NCBI GenBank assembly: GCA_021813585.1
Contig: JAKAJV010000118.1
Span: forward strand, 1 to 55,372
Direction of reading: 5' to 3'
Length of the DNA: 55,372 nt
Origin: Bacteroidota bacterium
GTDB lineage: Bacteria; Bacteroidota; Ignavibacteria; Ignavibacteriales; Ignavibacteriaceae
The translations under genes were made by a program, and so were the position numbers. Below are positions 1-7,386 of this stretch, piece by piece. The notes beneath the pieces were generated by a model. The model was not told the DNA's origin. It did no database searches and saw only the letters and a program-made list of their open reading frames with translations. Within the stretch, counting starts at the first letter, position 1. Each line of letters begins with the position of its first letter.

Positions 1-1848
1 CGATATAAAATTAAATTTCCCGGCTTCAGGACGGTTGGTAATAATTAGCGGCTGGATGGGGTAGTACAGCGGGGCATAGTTAAAATCCTTTATCTCTCCG
101 ATAACCGGATGAGCCTCGCCGTTTCTTGTTATCAGTTTGCCTAACGGCTCGTTCCAGTTAAGCAGACTTGCCAACTTGCGATTTATGATATATGCCTGCC
201 GGTCCGACTTTATTTCGTCGTTAAAGTTACGCCCTTTGGTCAACTTGATTCCATAGGTGCTAAGGAAATCATTATCGCTTTCAACTACATGTATCATAAG
301 CGGTGTCTTATACCCTTCAGGGAAATAACCGTTGCTCGTAAAGCCGTAACCGGGAATTTCGGTAGACGCTGATGCGTTAAGAATACCCGGGATTGTTTTT
401 AGCTCATTTTTCAGAGTCTCATATTTTTCTTTCAGTACGTTATTATCCAAAGATAGAACGAGAATTTTTTTCTCATTTATTCCAAGGTCTTTTTCCCTCA
501 TAAAACTTATTTGACTATTAATTATAAAAGTTGAAATGATCAATATGGTTGATATCGAAAACTGCAGGATGACCAGAGATTTTCTAAGCAGTAACTTGCC
601 GACGCTTTTCGTTAAATTTCCTTTTAAGGTGTTTGCCGGCTGATAAGATGTAAGAAAGACCGCCGGGTAAAATCCCGCTACAATTCCGGTAAAAAGTAGA
701 ACCGATAACAATAGAAGTGCTAATTTTAAATCAAGGAGTTTTGAGAAAGCAAGCTGTTTGCCGATAAGATTTCCGTACCACGGAAGGAGAATTTCAACAA
801 GCATTAAAGACAAGATAAATGCCAGCAGTGCTAATAAGAAGGACTCGGATAAGAACTGGAAGATTAATGATCTTTTATTTGCACCCAGCACTTTTCTCAT
901 TCCGACTTCTTTTGCCTTGCCCGAGGCCCGGGCGGTAGAAAGATTAATAAAATTCGCACAGGCTATCAACAGGATAAACAATGCAATTATTGAAAATGTA
1001 TTTAAGTTCCTGCGCAGCGCCGGCGAATTATCGTTGTAGTGCATGTGAATATCTTCCAGAGGCTCCAGGTGCGCATAAAACTTGATGTTCATCTTTGCCA
1101 GCTCACTAAACTTTAATAGCAAAAAGGCGGAAAATGATTTATTGATGTTATTAGGCGAAGCGTTCTTCTTAAGCTCCAAATAAGTTATAAATTGATTTCC
1201 GCCGTACCATCCGAGAAAGTGTTCGCTGTTTGTTCTGTAGCTTAATGTGGAAAATGAAACGAGCCCACTGAATTGTATATCGGAATTAGCCGGGGGATCT
1301 TCTGCAACTCCGGTTATTAAATAAGGCTTACCTTCTATTGTTATAAATTTTCCAACGGCATCGCCGTTTCCAAAAATAATTCCTGCCGTGCTCTGCGTAA
1401 GCACAACCGAATACGGATTGTGTAAAACGTTGCTCAAGTTACCTTGAATGAGCCGGAACGAAAATATTTTAAGAAAGTCGGAATCGGCGTACGAAATGTT
1501 ATCAATCATAAAAGATTTGTCGCCGTTTATAAATTCCATGGAGCGGGGAGTTGACATCCTTACAAAATTTTCTACTTCCGGAAATTCTTTTAGCATAGCG
1601 GGCCCAAGTGCAGCCACAAACTCAGGCGAATTATAAATTACTTTCCCTTCTCTCTGGAATACCGTTCCAACCCGATAGATTCGGTCGGCTTTCTTATTAA
1701 AGGAATTGAAGCTGTACTCAAATTTTATATTTAAGACAATCAGTATTACAGCCGTCAGCCCGACTGTTAGTCCGAATATGTTTATGAATGAAAATATTTT
1801 TTGATGCTTCAAACTGCGGAATGAGACCTTAAAATTGTTTTTAATCAT
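1..1848 (-). CDS. MacB/FtsX-like ABC transporter permease (partial)
   Basis: The reading frame opens with ATG at 1848 (MIKNNFKVSFRSLKHQKIFS) and stays open to base 1, so 616 codons are visible and the C-terminus lies outside. The N-terminus holds one membrane segment (FSFINIFGLTVGLTAVILI). A long periplasmic region follows, with the EFVAALGPAMLKEFPEVENF pattern typical of the MacB periplasmic core domain. A middle membrane block (LLLLSVLLFTGIVAGFYPAVF) and a second periplasmic core domain (KDFNYAPLY, near base 110) come after. This duplicated MacB_PCD/FtsX layout is usual for about 800-residue Bacteroidota permeases that act in export or stress-response ABC systems. No partner ATPase is visible here. 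The family is clear from the sequence; the substrate is unknown. Confidence 0.88.
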   Translation of the reverse strand, partial: MIKNNFKVSFRSLKHQKIFSFINIFGLTVGLTAVILIVLNIKFEYSFNSFNKKADRIYRVGTVFQREGKVIYNSPEFVAALGPAMLKEFPEVENFVRMSTPRSMEFINGDKSFMIDNISYADSDFLKIFSFRLIQGNLSNVLHNPYSVVLTQSTAGIIFGNGDAVGKFITIEGKPYLITGVAEDPPANSDIQFSGLVSFSTLSYRTNSEHFLGWYGGNQFITYLELKKNASPNNINKSFSAFLLLKFSELAKMNIKFYAHLEPLEDIHMHYNDNSPALRRNLNTFSIIALFILLIACANFINLSTARASGKAKEVGMRKVLGANKRSLIFQFLSESFLLALLAFILSLMLVEILLPWYGNLIGKQLAFSKLLDLKLALLLLSVLLFTGIVAGFYPAVFLTSYQPANTLKGNLTKSVGKLLLRKSLVILQFSISTILIISTFIINSQISFMREKDLGINEKKILVLSLDNNVLKEKYETLKNELKTIPGILNASASTEIPGYGFTSNGYFPEGYKTPLMIHVVESDNDFLSTYGIKLTKGRNFNDEIKSDRQAYIINRKLASLLNWNEPLGKLITRNGEAHPVIGEIKDFNYAPLYYPIQPLIITNRPEAGKFNFIS

Positions 1849-2179
1849 TATGCACCCTAAGCCTAGTAATTTAACTGAGACCGATGTTAAAGTGTATCTT
1901 AAAAATATTTAAAGAGAATTAATAAGTCACCCCTTACGCAGGATTTATCTGTTTGAAGAGAAACTCAACCTCCCGTCCCCCTTCTCTTGCCAAGAGAAGG
2001 GGGAGAGGAGGATGAGTTCTGATTTTTTGCGTAAGGTGACTAAATAAAAACAATAACCTCCTGCAGTAGACAACAATAATGCCATTCGAAAGCATCAAAA
2101 GCATTTCAAATTAAAAACCGGCAAAATATTTATTGAACGAATTCGGACGCATGCGCACGAAAACGGACGAAATAAAGTT
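1849..2179. other. 331-base intergenic region with a MITE-like inverted-repeat element
   Basis: There is no plausible gene. The region holds the inverted-repeat element at 1925-2041, annotated separately. Further on is a stretch rich in CG steps (cgaattcg, cgcatgcg and gcacgaaaacggacg at about 2138-2172) just downstream of the GH28 stop. I see no T-rich terminator hairpin for the GH28 gene. Confidence 0.6.
1925..2041. repeat. Miniature inverted-repeat element with a nested palindrome
   Basis: The outer arms are AGTCACCCCTTACGCA (1925-1940) and TGCGTAAGGTGACT (2028-2041). They are inverse complements apart from two extra C bases in the left arm. Inside, 1964-2016 forms an imperfect palindrome of about 25 bp arms centred on CTTGCCAAG near 1990 (CCCCCTTCTCTTG / CAAGAGAAGGGGG). 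The 117-base size, terminal inverted repeats and absence of coding capacity resemble a MITE or a REP/BIME-type element. The flanks (aata / aaat) do not show a clean target-site duplication, so mobility is only inferred. Confidence 0.6.
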
Positions 2180-3784
2180 TTAAAATCCGAAATTATCAAG
2201 CGTCTCTACCTGACCGTCAATTATTTGAGTATAAGGGTGCCGGAACTTTCTCAGATCATTTCCGTATAACAAAATATTTTTCGATTCGGAGTCTCCGACT
2301 TCAATGAATGATTTCGATTTTCCGGCTACATTTGAATTCGAAATTAAAATATTTTGGCATTTAATTATTTTAATCAGGCTGTTCGATTCGGGAACTGCCG
2401 ATGCGGTCAATCCTGTAATTTTTAGTTCCTTCACTTCATTCATAACTAAGGCAGGCCGCGGGTCTTTGTCGGCAAGGTGAAATTGAATATCACTAAAGGA
2501 TATTCCTTTTGCATGACGTATGTAAAACCCGTACGCAGGTAATTTCCCCCACATCGTGCTTTCGGGATAATTGTCCGCGAGTTCAGGCAAAGGATTTTCC
2601 GGTTCTTTAATTGTGCCGTCACCTTTAAATGAAATTGAGATATTGCTCAGAGAAACATTCTCCATGTCGTGTCCGGGTATTCCGGTTATCGAGCAGCCCG
2701 TAGTTCCAGCGTTTGAGGCGCTTACATTGCTGATCTTAATATCGCTGAAAGTTCCAACTCCGGGAGAAGGAATATCCACTTTATACTTTCTGGCTCTGTT
2801 GCCCAGCCGTAAAAATATCGGGACTTCCGCTCCGTCAATCCTAATGTTGGAGATAGTTATCCCTTCCAGAATTCCACCGTCTACATTAGTAAGCGTAATA
2901 CCTCCGATTCCACCTGGCAATCCGAAGATACAATCTTTTACTTCCGAAGGCTTAACAATCATGTTTGATATAACAATATTTTTAAAACCGCCTGTGGATT
3001 CAGTTCCAAGCTTAATAGCATTGCAATGGCTGCTGATTATGCAATTCGTTATCGCCACATTTTCGGTAATTGCAGGCGAAGTGCTTTTCAGAGTTATACC
3101 GTCGTCATCCGTATCGCCAATGCAGTCGGAGATAATTACGTTCTTGCAGCCGTCAATATCCATCATATCGTTATTTTGGTTTGCATGGTTATAAACTTTA
3201 ACGCCGTGTATCGTCAAATCTTTGCACGCCAGATACTGCTGCATCCACATAGCAGAATTTTTAAGAGTAACATTTTCCACCTTAACATTTTCACAATCGA
3301 CAAAGCGAATAACGAATGGTCTGTTTTTATAACGCACAGGCTTTTCTTTTGTCTTAACTTTAAAATAGCTGCCCTGTCCGTCAATTGTACCCTCGCCGCG
3401 GATGTAAATATTTTTTACTCCTTCGGCATAAAGGAGACTGTAACGAAGGAAGGTATCGTTATAAGATTTCATTTTAGGCTTATGCTCAGTGTAATCTTTT
3501 ATATCCGTACTTCCCAAAATAACTGCGCCGTTATCAATGTATATATCAACATTATCTTTAAGTTCCAGCGAGCCGGTTAAATACTTTCCCGGAGAAAAGT
3601 AAACAGTTCCTCCGTTACTAGAACATTCATCTATGGCGCTTTGAATTGCTTTTGTATCAAGAATAACTCCATCGCCTTTGGCGCCGAAGTCCTTTACATC
3701 GTAGGAATATTTTGATTGAGCGTGCATTCCGGCTATCAATAGCAGGCTAATTGCCAGAGCATAAATGCAATTAAAAGTTTTCAT
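2180..3784 (-). CDS. Glycoside hydrolase family 28 (polygalacturonase-like), secreted
   Basis: The gene encodes 534 residues of right-handed beta-helix. GH28 enzymes hydrolyse galacturonosyl linkages in pectin. Motifs seen are NNDMMDIDG (about residue 205), DTDDDGITLKS (about 221, the paired catalytic aspartates) and HCNAIKLGTESTGG (about 257), matching the order of the GH28 signature blocks. The N-terminus MKTFNCIYALAISLLLIAGMHAQS is a signal peptide. The longest frame begins with GTG at 3796, but AAGGAT lies just upstream of the ATG at 3784, so that start is preferred. There is no T9SS sorting domain, so the product is probably periplasmic. It sits at the end of a minus-strand glycan region together with GH105 and GH20. 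Family sure; exact substrate (homogalacturonan or rhamnogalacturonan) not determined. Confidence 0.9.
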   Translation of the reverse strand: MKTFNCIYALAISLLLIAGMHAQSKYSYDVKDFGAKGDGVILDTKAIQSAIDECSSNGGTVYFSPGKYLTGSLELKDNVDIYIDNGAVILGSTDIKDYTEHKPKMKSYNDTFLRYSLLYAEGVKNIYIRGEGTIDGQGSYFKVKTKEKPVRYKNRPFVIRFVDCENVKVENVTLKNSAMWMQQYLACKDLTIHGVKVYNHANQNNDMMDIDGCKNVIISDCIGDTDDDGITLKSTSPAITENVAITNCIISSHCNAIKLGTESTGGFKNIVISNMIVKPSEVKDCIFGLPGGIGGITLTNVDGGILEGITISNIRIDGAEVPIFLRLGNRARKYKVDIPSPGVGTFSDIKISNVSASNAGTTGCSITGIPGHDMENVSLSNISISFKGDGTIKEPENPLPELADNYPESTMWGKLPAYGFYIRHAKGISFSDIQFHLADKDPRPALVMNEVKELKITGLTASAVPESNSLIKIIKCQNILISNSNVAGKSKSFIEVGDSESKNILLYGNDLRKFRHPYTQIIDGQVETLDNFGF

Positions 3785-3832
3785 CTTATCCTTCACAAAA
3801 AATTAATAAATTATCTTACGGAAACTACAAAC

Positions 3833-3911
3833 TTGGAATAGTGGAGTAATGGAATAATGAGACTTATAATTTATTCCACTACTCCAACACTCCATTATTC
3901 CACTACTCCAA
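3833..3911. repeat. TGGARTARTGGA-type inverted repeat (copy 1)
   Basis: The left arm is made of TGGAATAGTGGAGTAATGGA-like units (3833-3862). The right arm carries the inverse complement, TTATTCCACTACTCCAAC and onwards (3871-3911). Arms consist of quasi-tandem 8-9 base units (TGGARTAR) and could fold into a long imperfect hairpin. It lies between the NagB-family gene and GH28, both minus strand. Similar sequence occurs at 12093-12303, 20650-20691 and 48059-48144. Confidence 0.75.
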
Positions 3912-3970
3912 TTTTTCTCCGCTGCTTCAAACAGTAAGGATTGCATAAACTGAATTAATAATTTCACTCC

Positions 3971-4744
3971 TCATATCATCGATGCAGATTCTTTATCCAG
4001 GAATAGCACTGCGTTAGGATGAGTGCGGAGTATAGTAGCCGGGCACCTTGTGGTTATGCTTGAGTAAAGCGTATTCTTAACAGCTTCCGCTTTCCGGATA
4101 CCGGGAACTACAACATTTAAGTATGTCCCTGCCATCAATGCAGGCACAGTTAAGCTGTACGCAGTAGACGGTACTTCCTCAATCGTCTTAAAACCCGCAT
4201 CGTTAACCTGCTGTGCTTTATCTTTCTCATCAAGCTCGATTATCTTTACAAAGTACGGATCGTTAAAATCAGCTACCGGCGGATCGTTGAATGCTATGTG
4301 CCCGTTCTCGCCTATGCCCATGCAGACGATATCGATCGCATATTCTTTTAATAGTGATTCGTAGCGTTTGCACTCAGCGGTTTTGTCATTTGCCTGCGAA
4401 TTAATAAAATGCACCTGCTTAAAATTAACTTTTGAAAATATATGATCCGTCAGGTATTTTGAGAACAGTTCGGTTGAATCTGCTGGCAGCCCGATATATT
4501 CATCCATATGGAATGCTGTTATTCTTGACCAATCTATTTCCCTATCCATTGTTAGCTCTTCCAGAAATTCATTCTGTGAGGGAGCGGCGGCAAAGACCAT
4601 TCTGATTTCTTCCTTCTCATTCAATAATTTATTAATAAGTCCGCTTACATGCTCTGCCGAAAGCCTTGCCATCTCATTTCTGTTTTCAGCAGCAACCACG
4701 TGAAGCTTTTCAACATCGAACGACCGCACTATATTATTTTCCAT
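3971..4744 (-). CDS. Glucosamine/galactosamine-6-phosphate deaminase family (NagB-like)
   Basis: The product has 257 residues, the usual NagB length. It contains AFHMDEYIGLP (the Asp-containing sugar-phosphate block, about residue 92), CMGIGENGHIAFNDPP (about 148) and a C-terminal CPATILRTHPNAVLFLD block. NagB-family enzymes convert hexosamine-6-phosphate to fructose- or tagatose-6-phosphate plus ammonia in the cytoplasm; no signal peptide is seen. The second catalytic block reads ENGH where E. coli NagB has NDGH, a variant common in a carbohydrate-cluster subfamily. Precise substrate is therefore uncertain. ATG at 4744 follows AGAGGAAAAGGTGAA. Its place between GH28 and the GH105/GH20 pair suggests use of amino sugars released by the GH20 enzyme. 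Confidence 0.85.
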   Translation of the reverse strand: MENNIVRSFDVEKLHVVAAENRNEMARLSAEHVSGLINKLLNEKEEIRMVFAAAPSQNEFLEELTMDREIDWSRITAFHMDEYIGLPADSTELFSKYLTDHIFSKVNFKQVHFINSQANDKTAECKRYESLLKEYAIDIVCMGIGENGHIAFNDPPVADFNDPYFVKIIELDEKDKAQQVNDAGFKTIEEVPSTAYSLTVPALMAGTYLNVVVPGIRKAEAVKNTLYSSITTRCPATILRTHPNAVLFLDKESASMI

Positions 4745-4957
4745 TTCACCTTTTCCTCTTTAATTATTTTGAATTTACTTATGATGAAACTATCAATTAC
4801 TAACCATACTAAACAAATAAGTAGAATCATCCTGCCTGCCGGCTGGCTGTATCATTAACCTTATAATCAATCAGATGCCACTAGCAAAAAAAGCTTTCGG
4901 CTCAGGCTGCTCGTTATGTTGCGTCCAATAATTCTATTGTATCTATCATAATAATGA

Positions 4958-4963
4958 TATAAT
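4958..4963 (+). promoter_or_regulatory. Possible -10 element (TATAAT) for the phd/parE pair
   Basis: TATAAT lies 28 bases before the antitoxin ATG at 4992. The upstream hexamer at 17-base spacing (TATTGT, 4935-4940) is a poor -35 match. Antitoxins of this kind usually autoregulate such a promoter. This is a weak call from the base pattern alone. Confidence 0.3.
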
Positions 4964-4991
4964 TTTGACACAAATAAAAAGGAATCAATCA

Positions 4992-5264
4992 ATGCCGATT
5001 ATTAAGCCAATATCTGATTTAAGAAACAAGTCAAACGAAATATCAGAGCTTGCCCACAATTCTAATGAGCCAATATTCATAACAAAAAATGGCGAAGGTG
5101 ATTTAGTTGTTATGTCAATGTCTCATTATTCTAAACTACAATTAAAACTTGATTTACTTGGCAAACTATCTGTTGCGCAGAATCAAAAAGCGGATGGAGA
5201 CAAGGGACGAACGCTAAAACAAGTTATGTCAGATATCCGGAATCTGATTAATGCCAACAGATAA
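4992..5264 (+). CDS. Phd/YefM-family antitoxin
   Basis: The product has 90 residues. The N-terminal MPIIKPISDLRNKSNEISEL followed by NEPIFITKNGEGDLVVMS is the DNA-binding Phd/YefM fold, and the C-terminal LKQVMSDIRNLINANR would be the toxin-binding tail. An upstream TTG at 4965 keeps the frame open, but AAGGA at 4980-4984 before the ATG at 4992 supports the shorter form. The gene overlaps the toxin start by 14 bases, as is usual for type II pairs. It is expected to repress its own promoter and neutralise the ParE/RelE-like partner. Confidence 0.88.
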   Translation: MPIIKPISDLRNKSNEISELAHNSNEPIFITKNGEGDLVVMSMSHYSKLQLKLDLLGKLSVAQNQKADGDKGRTLKQVMSDIRNLINANR

Positions 5265-5559
5265 ATACCAAATCCGGTTACTAAAAATTGCCGAAGAAGA
5301 CTTTGCCGGGATAATATCTTTTATTGCGTCTGATAATCCGGATGCTGCTGAAGCATTAGTTAACAAAATTGAAAAGAACATAGAACTTCTCTCCGGGAAT
5401 CCTATGCTTGGCAGAATACCAAGAGATGAGGATATTAAAAATCTCGGATACAGATATATAATTGTTCAAAATTATATTGTGTTCTATACAATTGAAGAAA
5501 GAACAATTTTCATTCATAGAATTTTGCACGGCGCTAGAGATTATAAAACTCTTCTATAA
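5251..5559 (+). CDS. ParE/RelE-superfamily toxin
   Basis: The product has 102 residues. YQIRLLKIAEEDFAGIISFIA (helix near the N-terminus), LLSGNPMLGRIPR, LGYRYIIVQNYIVFYTIEERTIFIHRILHGARDY are the standard ParE/RelE blocks, with the closing H-x-x-R-D-Y. It overlaps the antitoxin by 14 bases. ParE members poison gyrase and RelE members cut ribosome-bound mRNA; the sequence looks closer to ParE but activity cannot be settled by eye. The pair is oriented against the surrounding minus-strand glycan genes, suggesting insertion as an independent cassette. Confidence 0.88.
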   Translation: MPTDKYQIRLLKIAEEDFAGIISFIASDNPDAAEALVNKIEKNIELLSGNPMLGRIPRDEDIKNLGYRYIIVQNYIVFYTIEERTIFIHRILHGARDYKTLL

Positions 5560-5600
5560 TTATTAAACAATAATACTTTAAGAAGTAAAACTCAAAGCAT

Positions 5601-5632
5601 CCTTCGAGGTCTAAAAGCATTGTCCTCGAAAG
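5601..5632. repeat. Small inverted repeat between parE and the GH105 gene
   Basis: CCTTCGAGG (5601-5609) and CCTCGAAAG (5624-5632) are inverse complements at 8 of 9 positions with a 14-base loop. It lies between the convergent toxin and GH105 genes. There is no T-run on either side, so a terminator role is possible but not supported. Confidence 0.35.
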
Positions 5633-5643
5633 ATAAGCTGCCT

Positions 5644-7386
5644 TCATTTTTCTAAAAACTTTTTTAAAGCCGATACTTCTATCCCCGCATTTATAACTGC
5701 GCCCAAACCGCGCAGGTCGTTGTCGTATCTTTCCCGCAAATTATAAAATTCAGCATTCATACCGATACCCGTGCCGCAGCAGATATCTTTAACAACTCCG
5801 TCTCTGCTGATCTTTTTCTGCAGTGCACTCCAGGCTTTTAATACATTATCAGAATAACCTTTATCAATAATTCCGTTTCTAATCCCGTACGATAGTCCGG
5901 CTATAAACATTGCCGAGCATGAAGTTTCTTCAAACGAGCTGCTGTCGTCCAGCACTTGATGCCACATGCCGGATTCATCCTGGCAAGTCAAAATTCCTTC
6001 GAGATGCTCTTTGAAAATATTTTTGATTTCCTTGCAGCGCCGATCTTCCGCTGGAAAAAATTTCAGCGCTTCTGTTTCAGCCCAAACAACCCAGCCGTTT
6101 GCCCTTCCCCAAAAAACTTTCGATCTTTGCTTAGCCCTGCTAAACCAGCCGTGCTTATATAACTTCTTTCCAGGATCAAAAAGATATTTGTTAAAGTTTA
6201 TGATTTGCTTTGTGGCTTCATTGAAATAAATATTTTTGCCGGTTATTACTCCCATCCTAACAAGAAGCGGGACGGACATAAAAAGATCGTCAGCCCATAT
6301 CGTCCACTCTTCCGGCTCGGGTCTGCATAATGTACCGTCGGCTAAGCGTGATTGACCTTTCAAAATAAAATCCGACATTGCTGTAAGCAGCGAGTCGTAA
6401 TTATGTATATGGTCTTGCATGCTTAATTCTGCAAACGGCAGCGATGCGGCTCCGACATCGTCAAGCATGCTCTTTCTAAAGATTCTGTAAAAACTGACTC
6501 GAAGATCGTGATCTTTAAAATACTGCTTCCTGAACAAAGGTATATTATCATTTATAAACGCACAATATTTCTCAACATACTTATGATATTTTTCATCTCC
6601 GGTAGCTTTCCACAAATTCAGCATTGTCATCATCAAGGCACCGTTGGGATAGCTCCAGTCGGCAAAGGATTCTTTCTTAAATGTCCTGCCCGGATTTTCC
6701 GCAAGCTTTTTCAGCACTGCAGGCTTTATAAAAATAATGGAGTCCTTCAAACTCTCATCGCAGTTATAAATTCTTTTTAAAGAAGAATTAGGCGGATATG
6801 AATTTGCACCCTTTTTATAGATGCTTTCCGAGCCGGTAAAACACCACTGCCATGTTGATGCAGGCTCCTTGAATACCGGTAGAAATTCGGATACAGGCTT
6901 CTCTTCAGCGCCGGTAATTTCGCGGAGAAAAATTACAGGCTCCCCGTGAAGCGAAGAAAAAATGACAAGCCTATTGAGTCCTTTGTTAAGGCTGAATGTA
7001 ACTGTGTCCTGAAATTTAAATATCGAGTAAGCGGCTTCCTTAAAATAGAACTTCGCCTGCTTGTTATTTTGAAATATAAGCTTACCGTTTAGCCAGACTT
7101 TTATAGGGGCGGAATAGCTTATCCCGAATTTCAACTTAATATTTTTTTTAACCGAAAGAGTTGAGAAGGCATAAGCATACTTCTCATTCGACCTACAGAA
7201 AGCTTTGCTGAAATCTATAACCTGCAAGTCCAGCGCAGACTTTTGTTCTGCCGTCGTCAGTTCAAAAGTTGTCTCGCTCATTATTCTTTCAGCAATCCTG
7301 CATGCAATAGTAAAAGGATTTGAATCCTGAACCTGGGCAGAAATTTGCGAAGCAAATAAGACTATAGTTAGGAATAGATTTTTCAT
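5644..7386 (-). CDS. GH105-family unsaturated uronyl hydrolase with N-terminal jelly-roll module
   Basis: The product has 580 residues. After a signal peptide (MKNLFLTIVLFASQISAQ) comes a beta-sandwich-like region with IKVWLNGKLIFQNN (about residue 105-150). The C-terminal two thirds form the (alpha/alpha)6 hydrolase: WTIWADDLFMSVPLLVRMG (about 365), VFWGRANGWVVWAE (about 429), SCSAMFIAGLSYGI (about 493), CCGTGIG (about 540). GH105 enzymes remove delta-4,5-unsaturated uronic acid left by pectate or rhamnogalacturonan lyases. The frame extends to 7467, but the ATG at 7386 has AGGCAGGA upstream and overlaps the GH20 stop by four bases (ATGA), so the genes are translationally coupled. No sorting domain; likely periplasmic. 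Confidence 0.9.
   Translation of the reverse strand: MKNLFLTIVLFASQISAQVQDSNPFTIACRIAERIMSETTFELTTAEQKSALDLQVIDFSKAFCRSNEKYAYAFSTLSVKKNIKLKFGISYSAPIKVWLNGKLIFQNNKQAKFYFKEAAYSIFKFQDTVTFSLNKGLNRLVIFSSLHGEPVIFLREITGAEEKPVSEFLPVFKEPASTWQWCFTGSESIYKKGANSYPPNSSLKRIYNCDESLKDSIIFIKPAVLKKLAENPGRTFKKESFADWSYPNGALMMTMLNLWKATGDEKYHKYVEKYCAFINDNIPLFRKQYFKDHDLRVSFYRIFRKSMLDDVGAASLPFAELSMQDHIHNYDSLLTAMSDFILKGQSRLADGTLCRPEPEEWTIWADDLFMSVPLLVRMGVITGKNIYFNEATKQIINFNKYLFDPGKKLYKHGWFSRAKQRSKVFWGRANGWVVWAETEALKFFPAEDRRCKEIKNIFKEHLEGILTCQDESGMWHQVLDDSSSFEETSCSAMFIAGLSYGIRNGIIDKGYSDNVLKAWSALQKKISRDGVVKDICCGTGIGMNAEFYNLRERYDNDLRGLGAVINAGIEVSALKKFLEK

Noticed and set aside
3784-3796. GTG at 3796 as the GH28 start
   Set aside because: The ATG at 3784 has AAGGAT at the right distance and starts the signal peptide cleanly.
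4965-4970. TTGACA as a -35 element for the antitoxin gene
   Set aside because: It lies only 22 bases before the ATG, leaving no room for a -10 element and leader; it is merely where the extended TTG frame begins.
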